A DNA stretch of 64,000 bases from Pratylenchus scribneri (GCA_030063045.1 JAQSEB010000059.1:930001-994000); one strand, 5' to 3'. Numbered from the stretch's first letter, positions 1 to 11,656 are shown. Notes: a model not told the origin generated them from the sequence alone. Translations and numbers: made by a program.

Positions 1-1448
1 CAATGGCCTTTTCTGTCCACCCACAGTCCAATTCCTTCCTTCCATGTTGCTGGACTGCATGGCCCATTGCCCCCAATCAGCCACAATTTTTGGCTCAATC
101 CCTTCCTTTCATTCACATTTGCCCATTCCCATCACAATCGCCAATCTCTGTAAAGTCCCCATTCCTCTTTAACCTGTGCCGGTGGTCACTTTTTTGTCCA
201 CTTCTTCCAATTTCACATTCCACTTCCCCAATTCCACATTTTGCCCTCTCCATTCCTCCTCCAATTCTGCCCCGTTTTTTGCGCCGCTTTTTCGGGTGGC
301 GACGGCCCTGCACATGACCCAGATCTCCAACTCCTTTGGGGGCGCGATTTAATTGTGCTCTGTTGCTTGCTGGATGGATGGGGCTAGGCTCTCTGCAACA
401 GCCCCAAAAGCGAAGAGGAGGAGGAGGAAGCCGGAGGCAGCCGACGGCCCTTGTCCCCACAAAGGGTCAGCCAACCAACCAACCAGCCCAGCACTTTATC
501 CACCCCCCGCCACACTGCGCGAGATCTCCTCCTTGCCCAACCCAAAATTGGGCATTGGGGCGCGAGAATTTTAGGAAAAGGCCGGCAAAGATCGGCGCCG
601 AATTTCCTTCCTTCTTTCCCGCCCCCATTTTCCCCTTTGCCCCAGTTCCGTGGCGCTCTTCGTCTTCAATGTTCCAATCGCCCTCCAACCCCAATTCCTT
701 CTCCTTCCACTTATACAGCCCCATCCACCCGAATCAAAAGCCCCATTCCCCCTCCATCATTCATTCATTCCCTGGCACAAATTGAAAATTGGGAGATCCA
801 ATCCAACAATTCTATATATTTCTCCATTTTTGTCACATGAAAATAAAATTTTAAGATTTGAGACTGTTCTTTTGGCCATAGCTTAACAAGGAATCAACTA
901 ATTTGGAAAAGCCATATGCCACTTGAAAGCCCTAAATGTATTCTAAAAAGTGGCATTATTCATTTTTGAAAACATAAGTAGTTTTTAAAATAAATGGCTT
1001 TTCCCTGAAAATATCGGATTTATTATACTCAAAGGCATATAACTTTTTTAAAAGCTCAATTCTTAAAATTTAATATAGGCCACTTTGTAGAGGGCACTTT
1101 GGGCTTTCCAATGGTATATCGCCTTCCTAAATTGGTTGTAGCCTCGCAGAGTTATGGCCAAAATAATGGCCCCACTGAAATTTCCACTACCGTATTTGAT
1201 TTTATTTCAAAAAATATTAATTCGCAAAAAATAATTTTATTTGGGACAAAATGTCATTTATTTTTTTCTCATCTACTCTCCTATTTTCACACATGATCTC
1301 GCCTCAAGATTTTCCTTGATAGGATTTGCCCTAATAGTTCCATCCTTGATCCCATTCTAATCAAAGATTTGTCCATTTTAATGCGCGAAAATTTATGCCA
1401 ACATCCATTCCAAAACAATTCAATTTCCTCTAAAATTCACAGAGAAAG
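1..1448. other. Upstream region of the first gene, no supported gene
   Basis: Positions 1-780 are pyrimidine-rich and more GC-rich than the rest of the window. Overlapping open frames exist on both strands but none shows a domain or splice structure, so I do not call a gene. About 862-1170 is a copy of the long-inverted-repeat MITE family described separately. The stretch from 1170 to 1448 is AT-rich and leads into the first coding exon, so it probably holds that gene's promoter or 5' UTR. No TATA box or other specific site can be defended. Confidence 0.5.
862..1170. mobile_element. MITE copy, long-TIR 'gccatagcttaacaagg' family
   Basis: The left arm begins near ttttggccatagcttaac and runs to tctaaaaagtggc. 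The right arm, read in reverse complement, has the same order of words (ggccataactc, aaggcgatataccatt, aagtggc). The arms are about 85 bp and diverged, with an AT-rich centre and no coding capacity, as in a non-autonomous DNA transposon. Other copies lie near 48.3, 51.6, 52.1 and 54.1-54.9 kb. Confidence 0.7.
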
Positions 1449-4400
1449 ATGGACGCTTCAACAGCCACAGCGGCAACATCAAATTTATTCGCCAATATTG
1501 GTGTTGATCAGAAGTTGGATTTGGCTGCATTGTTGAGGAATGTTGCCGCAGCTGCAGCAGCATCATCAAATAATTCGAACGCGACAATGGTTTCCTCGTC
1601 AACACCGATCACTGGTTCGACAGCAACATCGCCAAATTCGGTTGGCAATTAAATTCAACCCATTATTATGTTAATATTGAAATTTTAAAGGTCGAAAGTT
1701 CATCCAGCACAAATGGCAATGGACCGGTGGCAATCATCAGTAACAGTCCTTCGCCACCACACAACAATAACAACAATCATGCAGCAGAGTTGAAACCAAT
1801 TCCAGCCTCATCGCTGGCTCCACCCGGCGTTGTTCAACGTCGCCAACTCCCATTCGCACCAATCCAACCGGTGTATGCGCCCAGTGGCCATGGCCGTCAA
1901 ATACTCATCTACGATTCGCGTTCACATCCGGGGAGGAGGCGAGAATTTGCCTACAAAACACGGTTCACAAATCAGTCTGGCTTGACCACCGTCTACTACC
2001 GGTGCATGGCATGCCGAGCGCTTCGACATCGAGTCAGTTTACCTTATTTATTTTCATTTATAAAGAAGATTTTACAAAAAAAATTTTTTTGAAAAATTTC
2101 AACCCAAATTGAGACCTTAACTTTGAAATTTTAGGTCTCGGGTTCGAATCTTCTCAAGGTCCAATATTTTTTTAGGATTTGGTTTTCACTTTTATACATT
2201 TTTAATTGTTCATTACTTAACCAAAAAATTTTTTTGAAAAATTTCGACCCAAATTTCTAGGCGAAATACATTAATTCGAGCATCAATAATGTTCCCTTAT
2301 TTTGCAGCTTCAACGCTCTTTGCCAAAGGAGAAACTGCCGGCCGTCCCATGCATTGCGGTCAAAAATGATTTACTGATCAATGATCCGGACTTTCCCGAA
2401 GCTTCCGACCATTTTTGCACTCCTCTGACCATTGATGAGTCCAATCAACGTTTGCGGAACACATTCGAACGTGGCCACAAACGGGCCCGAATGAAAATGG
2501 CCAATTCCACTGTGGAGGAAACAATTCGAAAAGTTGGCAAAATCCGAGCCGAAGAAGTGGAGGGCAGTTACGAATGCTTGGGAGAAGATGGCGATTTGAC
2601 TGATTGGGCAAAAGTGGCGGCCGATGGATCGTCGAGTTCGGCCGGAGGGATGATGGACTTGAATGGGACATTGATGGAAGGCAGCGACTGCTCCAGTGAT
2701 TCCATTGTGGATGTGATGAAAGGTATGGATTGGGCATCGAAGAGGGAAATTTTGAAGAAAGATTAACGATACTTTTCGGTTATCCGGGTCCCAAATGCTT
2801 AAGAAATGAATGATCATGTTCACCCTGGGTGATCACTGATTAGGATTTGGATTACGGATACGTGAGATCATATTCCCGAATGACCCTACCCTAAACCGGA
2901 TGACCCATAGGGGTTATCGTTATCTTTCCCCAATTGATCTAAAAAATTTGGACCTGGATACAAGTAACCCAGAATATCTAAACTAAAATTCCTACGAGAA
3001 AAATGAATTTTATTTTGAGCTAAACTGTTAAACCTGCTGGCCTTAAAATCCATACTCCATGTCCATGCCTTAAAAACAAACTTAATCCTGTATTTTTCTC
3101 TATAGAGGTTTTGGGTCCATGGATTTTGGGTTGACCCCCCCCCCCCTTCTAAAATCAAAAAAAAAAAAAAGATAAAAATCACAAAATTATTTTTTAGAGG
3201 AATCTCCGGACGATGAGGAATGTGCTGGAGACGGGGAACAAGAAGATTATTTCCATGCAATCGCCCAAAGCCATCATCATCTAGATGATAAAGGAGGAAT
3301 TAAAGAGGAAGAAAAAATGGAAACGACGGAAAAGTCGTCGCCGAATGAAACATTGTTGAAGCAGCCAAAATTGGAATTGGGCAGTCCAACAATGACGGCA
3401 ATGAAGACTCCAAACAATTTTGGCACAACAACCGGAACACGGAGTCCACGGAAGAAATTGGATTCATTGTTGAAAATGGCCGAAATGAGAGCGGCGGCAG
3501 CCAATGGCAATGGAATGGGAACACTGACAAATAATAATGTTAAAGAAGAAGTGAAAATGCCGGTAAATGGACAGCAAAAAATGGAGCAACAAAACAATAA
3601 GGGGAAAGGAGGAGGAACTGCAACGGCCATTCCAACTTCAATACCAGCGGTGAATATTTTTTTAATTGGAATTATAATTGGGAATTTTTTCTGGATTTTT
3701 AAGCACTTAGCTGAATAAAGAGCTAGGTTTAAGCTGGCTAAGGGTTTATGAAGATTTTACCCAAAAAAACCCTTGAAAATTTCAATAGCCGAATGGGTAA
3801 AATCCCCCTTTGTAAATTTTAAGTCCCGGGTTCGAATCCACTCAAGGTCCAATAATTTTTTTGGGCTTGTTTTTCACTTTTATCCATTTTTACACATTCT
3901 ACTGTGCATTTCTAGACCAAAAAATATATTTTTGACCAAAATCTTCCAAAAAAAAACAATAATATTTTTACATTTCTGCCTTTTCAGCAGCAACAATTGA
4001 ACACTTTGCTTTCATCTCGCACCAATTCTGGCGGTCACCAACAATTCCAACATCAACACCAAAATGTGAACAATCCGCAACAACAATTGCCCACCTCCGT
4101 GCAAAGCATCCACGCAATTGCGGCCAGACTCAGTCGAGGAGGCGCAAATGCTGCATCGGAGTTGAGCAAAGCATTGGCCGGAATGAAAGGTACCCAACAA
4201 ACACCGCCGCAACAACATCAACAACAAACATATCATCATCCGGCGCATCCTCAGCAAAATCAACAAAAATGCACTGGATTTATGAATGGAAATGGTGGAG
4301 GTGGAGGCGAAAAGACCATTGGAGGCAACAACAATTTGCAACAATTTTCATTGCTGAATAACAACACTGGCGGAGGAGGCGGCCTTCAACCGGTCATTGG

Positions 4401-5078
4401 AATGCACATTGCGGAGCTGTTCAAAAAATACATGGAAAATAATTTGGAATTGGCCCCTGAGACCGGTGAGAATTTATTTTATTAAATTAAGACTATCAAT
4501 TTGGATTTGGATTCTTATCTTATTTCTGCGGTATTTTTAATTCAGAATCATAACGGTATTTCGTCTAAAAATATATTGAAGAATAAGTAAAAATTATTAA
4601 AAGTGAAAATTAAGAGCGGAAAAAATCATCGGACCTTGAGCGTGTTCGTACCCGTGACCTAATGCTGCAAAACTAACTAAAAGGGTTTTATCCACTCGGC
4701 TATGGAAACCTTTCTCGAACATAATTTTATTTTTAGTAAGATTTCTTAAATTTAAACATTTTTTATTTCATCTCGAGTCTAAATAACCAAAAAAAAAATA
4801 CAGGGTATTTAAACTTTTTATTATTTTAAAATAATTTTTTTAATTTTTAAGCTGGAAACGCCCGAAACGCAGGGGAATTGGCCGGCTCACTTTTCATGGC
4901 CCAAATGGTTGAGAATGCAGAGTTGCGGCAGGAAGTGGCCAAATTACGCGGTGAATTGGACTCGCTGAAGACATTGGTTGCGGCCGCTGCAGTTGTCCAA
5001 AATAACCACAACAATAATAACAATAATGGAATTGGAGGCCAGCATGCAAAAAGCAATGGCCATCATCACCGACATTGA
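1449..5078 (+). CDS. Zinc-finger-like, coiled-coil putative nuclear regulator (701 aa)
   Basis: Six exons join in frame: 1449-1640, 1691-2032, 2308-2722, 3198-3649, 3988-4465 and 4852-5078, all GT-AG. The N-terminus has a hydrophobic helix (DLAALLRNVAAAAAA). Exon 2 has a conserved-looking basic and aromatic segment ending YYRCMACRAL, followed in exon 3 by PAVPCIAV and DHFCTPL; this Cys/His spacing resembles FLYWCH-type zinc fingers, though the match is by eye only. Exon 3 carries a nuclear-localisation-like patch (RGHKRARMKM). Gln/Asn/Gly/His-rich low-complexity tracts fill exons 5 and 6. The C-terminus has an amphipathic helix near IAELFKKYMENNLELAPE and a leucine-zipper-like coiled coil (ENAELRQEVAKLRGELDSLK). 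I infer a DNA- or chromatin-binding regulator and assign no orthologue. Introns 2, 4 and 5 hold tRNA-like SINE copies. Confidence 0.7.
2120..2200 (+). mobile_element. tRNA-like SINE fragment in intron
   Basis: Contains the family core ggtctcgggttcgaat followed by ctcaaggtccaatatttttt. The ggttcgaat word is a Pol III B-box/T-arm match. The tRNA-like head is degenerate here. Confidence 0.6.
3127..3172. repeat. poly-C and poly-A runs
   Basis: A run of about 13 C is followed closely by a run of about 14 A inside an intron of the first gene. Homopolymers of this kind are length-unstable, so the exact count in an assembly should not be trusted. Confidence 0.9.
3775..3935 (+). mobile_element. tRNA-Ser/Leu-like SINE, most complete copy
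   Basis: The head has an A-box-like word (tagccgaatgggtaaaa, typical of class II tRNAs) and, about 35 bp later, a B-box (cgggttcgaatcc). The body then reads ctcaaggtccaataattttt, cttgtttttcacttttatcc and ends near ctagaccaaaaaa. The same order of words recurs in other copies, which defines a family rather than a lone tRNA relic. It lies in the intron before exon 5 of the 1449-5078 gene. Confidence 0.75.
4625..4725 (-). mobile_element. tRNA-like SINE copy, reverse orientation
   Basis: Read on the minus strand it begins ccatagccgagtggataaaa (class II tRNA A-box), then cacgggtacgaacacgc in the B-box position and caaggtccgatgattttt as body. Its minus-strand orientation inside a plus-strand gene argues for independent insertion. 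Confidence 0.65.
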
Positions 5079-5919
5079 CAGACAATCATTCCTCACAACA
5101 GAAGTGCATTTATTCCATACTAAAAATGTTTATTTGCCTCCAATGTTGCATTTGTGATTTGATTTATTCATTTTTTATTTTCACTTATTAATTTTCATCA
5201 ATTAAAGTGACCTTTTTCTTGCCACAGAATGTTCAAAACCCACCAAAACATCCTCCACTTTTCTTGCCTTGCAACCAAAAACACTTCCATTTTGTCATTC
5301 TCTCAAAAAAGATTCCTTTGTAATCTCTCCCATTCAAATCCTATAATATATATGTTGGCAATTTTCTTTCGGCTATAAGGTGCAATCATTCCGCATAATT
5401 TTACAAATTATATTTTAATTTGGCCTATTTCCCAACTCTTCTATATCCATCCAAATCCACACACCCATAAAAACACAAAACCTGCATATTTATGTAATAT
5501 CACAATTCATTTTATTTATTATTGATTAATTTATTGAGTAGAGGCGGATAAATTTTATGGCATTATTTTGTTAATTTATTTTTATGTAAATTTTTAAATG
5601 ATTTTGGGTTTGGTTTAATTAATAAGTCTGATTTAAGGTCAAATTATACCTTAGATGGGAAGGATCGGATACGTTTCAGCCGAAAAGGCATTTACTTCAA
5701 CTCGAATTCCGAAAGAGAATCGACGACTTCCATTAAAATATTCATGCCTTACCTACCCGTACCTTTTTTGGTTTATTTTTCCACCACATAGCATAGATTG
5801 CCTATGTTTTTTTTAAATTTATTCGAAAAAAAAATACATTATTTTCACAATAATATAAAAACAATATAATAAAAAACAATAATAATATCATATATTAAAT
5901 GGTCATCCAATTTATCACA
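5079..5919. other. Convergent 3' UTR / intergenic region
   Basis: AT-rich spacer between the ends of two converging genes. It contains many attaaa/aataat words that could serve as poly(A) signals, but none can be singled out. No coding signal or recognised repeat was seen. Confidence 0.5.
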
Positions 5920-8900
5920 TCAATTTCCTGTATAATCGGGCTCATCAATGTATTTATAATGTGGATATGAGGGCACTATGTCGAGTTGGTTTCGCACAGA
6001 ATGATGTTTGGTGGTTTTCCTATTTTCCTTGTTGGCCTCTACAACATCCGCAGCAAGCAATTTAGCCACATCAGCCCATCGTTGACTTCTGCTGGTTCTG
6101 CCTAATTTCCGTTCTTCCATCTTCGTCGTCTTTTCATGTTGTTTTTTGAATGTCGGCTTATTCAGGATTGGAATCCAGAACCATTTAAGACGACGTCCTT
6201 TTATTCCAAACTTTTGCAAGATCCATTTGCCGCCGTTGGATTGTTCGCCCTTTTGATTGAGCAGCAGAGGAGGTGGTCCTATCTGAGAAAAATTAATTAA
6301 TACCATGAAATTAATTGTATATTGAAATTTTTTTGATTATTCATTAATCAATTTTGTATTTGGTTTTTGTTAATTTTTTCAAGATGGCGAACTAGCCTGT
6401 CACTAAAGTTTCCTATGTCGATTTAGTATTCCAGTTTTCAGAAAATTTTAACTTTTTAAAATCATTTAGTAGTTTCGATAATTAGCAAAAAACGGTTTCG
6501 GAACTTTTGCGGTTTGCATAAATCTTTTTCCCTTATTTTTCTATACCGAATGTATTCCTAAGAATCTGAATTGGGATCTTAGCTACAAAATTATATATGG
6601 TTTATTGGGTCAATTCTCTAAACCCATGGCTGTGGAATCCGGCAAAAATTTTGCTAACTTGGCACCCATGTTTTTTTTTGTCTATCTGGGAAGAGCGGGG
6701 ATTTGGGGAGGGAGGTCGCGGGTTCGAACCCCACCATCGGCAAATATTTTTTTAGATGAATAAAAAGTAGTTAGGAATGCACAAGGTTATATTAAAAGAA
6801 TAAATCGCTAATTACAAATTAATTTTAAATAGAAGAACTTACCGGCAATATTGTGTTAAATGTTCTCCTAACAGTGCCAGGAAGAGTAATTTTATCGCTG
6901 AGTAACAACGCTTGCTGAAGTTGCACTGCTTTGCGTTCAATATATTCTGCTGCAGGCATCGGAATATTCTGAATGTTAATAAATTAAATAGAAATTCATA
7001 AAAAAAATTTTTTTAATTTTTTTGACTTTTTAGTAATTTTTTGATTTTTTAAAACCATTTTTAACGAATTTTTAAAGAAAATGCCTAAAAAAGCATAATA
7101 ATTGACATTTCCAACCAAAAAAAATATTTGATTCGGTTGGGATTCGAACCCGAGATCTCCCGAGTTTTGGTAATCCAAAAACCCCTTCTCTTCGCCATTC
7201 GGCTATAACTTCCAATGGGCGATAAATGCAATTTTCTTGATCTATTTAAAAAGTTTCGCTTATTTTTATCCAATTTATCAAATTTAAATTCAAATAATTT
7301 AAATTTAAACTCACATTCATTGCCCAAATGGCCAAACTGATTTGAATCAATTGTTCATTTGACACTTGCGTTTTTAACTGCGGCAATTTGAAGGAACAAA
7401 GCACATCGCCATTTCCATTTTTGGAATGCAAAAGAATATTGGTGAAATATGAGTTCATTGAATGAATTTCATATGGTTTTGGTGCATCAAAAGAGACTGC
7501 CGTAATTGGAATGAGCATACATTTGAGCTGAAATTGAATTTAAAAATTTAAATTGTTTGACGAAAAATTACTTACTGAATTCATCAATGGCGGCAATTTC
7601 ATCATGGAATGGCGCTGAAAAAAGATAAAATTTAAAAATGGACTAATAAAATTTGTGTTAAATTTTCGCCCTAAAACTCAATTTGTGAAAATTTTCGAGT
7701 GACCAAAAGAGGGAATCCTTCTCGTTCTCGTTTGCAAAATTTAGGTCTCGGGTTCGAATCCGCTCTAGGTCCAATAATTTTTTTTCGGATTTGGTAATTA
7801 CTTTTATTTATTTTATACATTCTACTATAAATTTCGACAATGAAAATTTTCGAAAATATTGCAAAAATTGATACTTACAATTTGGTAGATGTCCACTTGA
7901 ATGCAAAGACCGCAAAGCACATTGAAGGCATCCGACTGACCAAATTTGAGCATTTTGCAAATGGGGCCTAGGCCTTTGAGAATGATTGGTGAAATGTCCG
8001 GAAATTCCTTTTTGGCGGTAATTCCACAGTCGAAAGGCCACTGCATAATTTTATTCTTCCGTTCAAAAAGTTCGGCGGTTTCCGGCAATTCTTCACCCTG
8101 AAAAATGTTTTTTTTTTTTGATAATTTTTTGGTTAAAAACCCACTGCATGAATGAGCATGTCCAACCATTTCTCAAAATCCTCATCGCCAATTGGGCCGG
8201 CAGAGTACGGTCGAATTGAGTTGAATTCGAATGAGCCCAAATGTTTGAATGTGACTGTGTCATTTTTGATCTCATCGATTTGATCAATATACACTCCGGT
8301 GGTTGGCTGAAAAAATGCACAAAATAACTAATTTTTTCCAGAACAAATTATTGACTCATATAATCACAAATGCTATAACCCCAAGGTTTTTGTGTCATTA
8401 TTTCTTTTATATAGTGACCACCGAGGGTAAATCATAAACTTATTAGAACAGAAAATGGTGAATTTGATGTAAAACCCCAACCAAAATACCAAATTTATGG
8501 ACCACCTTACGATTCAAAATTGTTATAATTTGAATAGCCTAAAACTATGACCCAATTCTAAAAAAAACTAACCAAATTTTCCCCGTGATTCATTTTCTCA
8601 TCAATGCGAAATATCGCCAAACAATTGTGCAGTGGGGAATGATCGGCAAAATGACGGATAAAAAGCTGGACATTTTCCCATGGACAAATCACTTCTTGCA
8701 GGAGTTCTCGCGAATGGACCAATGTGACGATTTTGGCTTGCTGAAGAATAGCATTAATAAGAATAATTAATAATCAATCAATAACCTCTGCTAATGTCTT
8801 TCCCGTGTTTCCAATTTCACTTTCTTCATCCGTGGTGATCTCACCCTCTTCCATGACTTCCTTCTGCTGTTGCTTTGCTGCTGCCTTCTCCATTTGTTGT

Positions 8901-9058
8901 TGTTGTTCTGAAGTTCTGCTGCCTATTTTCCATTGCTGTTCCCAATTCTGAATTTTAGAAAATTTAGATAAATTTTTATACAAAACTCAAACCTTAATAT
9001 GTGAGGCGCATGGCCAGGGTGCTCCAAATCTTTCTTTTGTTACTGAATATGATGGCAT
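5920..9058 (-). CDS. Multi-exon protein of unknown function
   Basis: The start codon is at 9058-9056 (MPSYSVTKERFGAPW) and the stop at 5922-5920 (PDYTGN). Coding segments recur at about 9058-8993, 8947-8787, 8742-8580, 8309-8147, 8100-7880, 7615-7575, 7530-7310, 6970-6842 and 6283-5920, separated by GT-AG introns. The N-terminus has a Gln-rich then acidic tract (EGEITTDEESE). Central exons are hydrophobic and look globular (GLGPICKMLKFGQSDAFNVL; PAAEYIERKAVQLQQALLL). The C-terminus is basic. I saw no signal peptide, membrane segment or family motif that I can name. The regular exon structure over nine segments argues strongly that it is a real gene, probably intracellular. Introns hold tRNA-like SINE copies, and a nested transposon lies just upstream of the start. 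Confidence 0.6.
6690..6760 (+). mobile_element. tRNA-like sequence in intron
   Basis: Contains ggtcgcgggttcgaaccccaccatcgg, a B-box/T-arm with a good ggg/ccc stem, followed by an A/T tail. The 5' half does not fold into a convincing tRNA, so it is scored as a SINE relic. Confidence 0.5.
7125..7215 (-). mobile_element. tRNA-Ser/Leu-like SINE or pseudogene
   Basis: On the minus strand this reads tatagccgaatggcgaag (class II A-box), an anticodon-arm-like inverted pair around ggattacc, a variable-arm-like segment gggagatctc, and a T-arm cgggttcgaatccc. It is the clearest tRNA-like head in the window and suggests a Ser/Leu-type tRNA ancestor. The acceptor stem does not pair well, so a functional tRNA is unlikely. 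Confidence 0.6.
7735..7830 (+). mobile_element. tRNA-like SINE, 3' part
   Basis: Carries ggtctcgggttcgaatcc followed by gctctaggtccaataatttt, the standard B-box plus body of the family, within an intron of the minus-strand gene. Confidence 0.65.
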
Positions 9059-9078
9059 TTTTATGAGAAGAATTTGTG

Positions 9079-9972
9079 GTTAAAAAGGCAAACGTAAAGA
9101 AGTGTGGTCCCGCCGGGTTTTAATTTTAAAAATAAGAGAAACATATTTCTAAGGGTAATTGGGGACGTAGAACATGATTCTGAGCTCTGATTTTTGATAT
9201 CTTGTCATCTTGGTAAGATATTGCCAACTTTTACCAAGAAAAAGAATAGGGGGGTCCAAGGGCATTTTTGGTGAAAAATTTTTAGAGCCAATATATAGCT
9301 CATTCGACGCGGCATGACGAGTGGAATCCAATTGTACCAATTTCAGATGGAAACAATTTGATATGACCGCAGTGGCGGTATCAGGGGGGTGGTGCTGGGG
9401 TGCGCACCCCCGGTTTGGGGGAGTGGCACCCCGGGGTGCCGCGGGGGTAGAGAGAAAAAATAGGGGTTTTTTTTACGAATTAGACTAAAAACCCAAAAAA
9501 ATTTCGCGCTCGCGCCTATCAGCGCTCGCAAATTTACATTTTTGAAAGAGCACCCCGGGGTGCTGTGATTTTTTCGGCTTCGCACCCCCCCCCCCCCCCC
9601 CCCCTCTGGCAAAATCCTGGAACCGCCACTGTATGACCGATAAAAATTTTTCATCTTGGTAAGGTTTTTGACTTATAACTTTCCTATATTGCAATATTAT
9701 CTAATAAAAATGGTACCATTGGATTCCGCTCGTCATGCCGCGTCGAATGAGCTATATATTGGCTCTAAAAAATTTTTCACCAAAAATGCCCTTGGACCCC
9801 CCTATGCTTTTTCATGGTAAAAGTTGGCAATATCTTACCAAGATGGCAAGATATAAAAAATCCGAGCTCAGAATCGTCTTCTACGCCCCCAATTACCTTT
9901 AAAAATGTGTTTTCCATAATTTTATAATCAAATCCCGGCGGGACCACACTTCTTTACGTTTGCCGTTAAAAA
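9079..9972. mobile_element. Fold-back DNA transposon (878 bp) with 8-bp target duplication
   Basis: The element spans 9087-9964. Both ends begin ggcaaacgtaaagaagtgtg when each is read inward, and the two arms (about 9087-9350 and 9700-9964) are long imperfect reverse complements, including the words cgacgcggcatgacga and ttttaccaagaaaaagaa with its counterpart. It is flanked by the direct repeat gttaaaaa at 9079-9086 and 9965-9972, the expected 8-bp target-site duplication. There is no transposase frame, so it is non-autonomous. The insertion lies 29 bp upstream of the start codon at 9058. A second element is nested in its centre. Confidence 0.85.
9362..9639. mobile_element. Nested hAT-type MITE (262 bp) with 8-bp target duplication
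   Basis: The element at 9370-9631 starts cagtggcgg and ends ccgccactg, a TIR typical of hAT elements. The direct repeat tatgaccg flanks it at 9362-9369 and 9632-9639. Inside it has two copies of the palindrome caccccggggtgc and a run of C of about 17-18 bases. It interrupts the centre of the fold-back transposon, so it is the younger insertion. Confidence 0.85.
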
Positions 9973-10863
9973 ATTATGTTTTCTTAGTCTGCTGAAGAAA
10001 GAAACTTAAACTTTAATTCGCAAATGTAAAAAAGGTGCTAAATGTTTATGAGATCGAAGGATCGAAGCTTATAATTAATTTTGTATTTGCTAATGTTGAG
10101 ATTATTTCTCGCCAAACTATTAGGATTAGTTTGCTAAAATTATGCTAACTTCTTCGAAAGTATTAACAAAACAATATGTTGAGTTGGTTTGGTTTAGAGC
10201 GTATATTCAATATTCACTCACGAAATATATTTTTAAGATTATTTATTAAATGTTGATGAATGAAATGAACCTATGTGAATTAAGAATTATGAATGAATGG
10301 TTTGTCCAATCAATCGATAATCAGAAGTGATCTTAGGAAAAACGGTACTAGTAATAAGTAAGTAAGAGTAATAAGCGCGTTTCACTTTCGCCCTTTCGCG
10401 ATCGATAAATTTATGCTTGTGCTCTGCTCTCTTCATTTACAATGATCTCTCACGTCATGAGCGTAATATGATTTGTTTTTTCATAAGATCATCATAAATA
10501 AACAATAAACAATCGTGCTCGTGCTCGTGCTCGTGTTTTAGAAGAAACTTTGCAGACTAGTTTCAGTTTCATTTTCATCTAAAAAGTCTTCGGCTATTTG
10601 CGGGGGATGAACCAAAAAACTAATGATATTTTCGGATTAGCAATGTCATGTTGGAAAACCCTTATTAAAAACAACATTAAAGATTAAACTAACAAAAACA
10701 TTGTTCGAACGTACAGAAATTATACGTTTGCCATCCTTTACCTTTTAGGCAAAACGCGAAAAGTTTAGGTTTAATAGTTTTGTACTCTATAACACATAGC
10801 CCAACACTTAAGTTGTTTTTCATTTCTAGATATCATATTACTTCGATTCTGAATAATTAAATT
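9973..10863. other. Intergenic region before the small charged protein gene
   Basis: AT-rich spacer with a short tcgtgc tandem (cgtgctcgtgctcgtgctcg near 10513). It should contain the promoter of the plus-strand gene at 10864 and perhaps distal control of the minus-strand gene. No gene or named element was recognised. Confidence 0.5.
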
Positions 10864-11471
10864 ATGCATTCTACATCGTCATCATCGTCAGAAAATTCCG
10901 CTGGAAATGGTGATAATGGCAAGGACGAGAAGAAACGTGAGATGGATGAATTCAACGATGACGAATGGAAAAATGCGAAGCCGGCACAAAATCTCGAGAA
11001 TCTTAACAATGCCCAGAAAAGCAAGGTACGTGAAATCTTCTTAATTGACATGTATAAACTCCATTTTAAGGCAAATATCAATGTCTTCGATGGGACCAAA
11101 CATGTGGTGCACGTCAAGGACGCGAAGAAGCAATCACCAAAGGCTAAGAAATCACCAAAGAAAGCTGCAGCAGGCCAGCACAAGATTGAAACATTTGCCG
11201 TCAAAGGAGTCGTCAAGTTCAATGTATTTTTTCTTCATTCTGTTTTTCTTTTTTTAACGTATTTCTCTAGCTGGAAACTCGCGCTGATCAGGAAATCCAA
11301 CTGAATATGCAAATTTCCCCGAATGCACAGGAAGAGAATGCCGACGACGACCACGATGATGGGAATGCGGACGATCCAAGCTCAAGCAGCCGTAGCAGCA
11401 ATAACAAGTCGAATAAGAAGAAATGTGATGGCCCAACTTCATCCAAGCACCAAAGTTCTCATTCACAATAA
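10864..11471 (+). CDS. Small charged protein of unknown function (171 aa)
   Basis: Three exons (10864-11025, 11071-11223, 11271-11471) join in phase 0 with GT-AG introns. Exon 1 is Ser-rich then acidic (EFNDDEWKNAKPAQNLEN). Exon 2 contains a compact conserved-looking stretch (NINVFDGTKHVVHVKDAKK) followed by an H1-like Lys/Ser/Pro run (KQSPKAKKSPKKAAA). Exon 3 is Asp/Ser/Asn-rich and ends basic. There is no signal peptide, so it is probably intracellular, and the SPKK-type motifs fit a nucleic-acid-associated protein. I do not recognise the family. A poly(A) signal aataaa follows at about 11599. Confidence 0.6.
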
Positions 11472-11598
11472 ATTGCCGTCCAAGCCAAAATCAATAATGA
11501 AATAGATGGAAGTGGAAGTATTATTGTTAAAATGTTGTAAAGATATTGAATGATATAATGTTATGTGTAAATCATTTTCTTGTTGATGATAAATATAA

Positions 11599-11604
11599 AT
11601 AAAA
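11599..11604 (+). terminator. Poly(A) signal of the small charged protein gene
   Basis: An aataaa hexamer lies about 128 bp after the stop codon, the only canonical signal close downstream. Confidence 0.5.
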
Positions 11605-11640
11605 TATTCCATTGTGCTTTTGTAATTATTCTGTACTTTG

Positions 11641-11656
11641 GGGGGGGGGGGGGGGG
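11641..11656. repeat. poly-G run
   Basis: About 16 consecutive G just downstream of the small gene. Length is likely unstable in the genome and the assembly. Confidence 0.9.

Noticed and set aside
113..840. Open frames on both strands at the start of the window
   Set aside because: Pyrimidine-rich composition lowers stop frequency; no domain or exon structure was visible.
7125..7215. Functional tRNA-Ser/Leu gene
   Set aside because: A- and B-boxes and T-arm are good, but the acceptor stem does not pair and the same sequence family recurs as a SINE.
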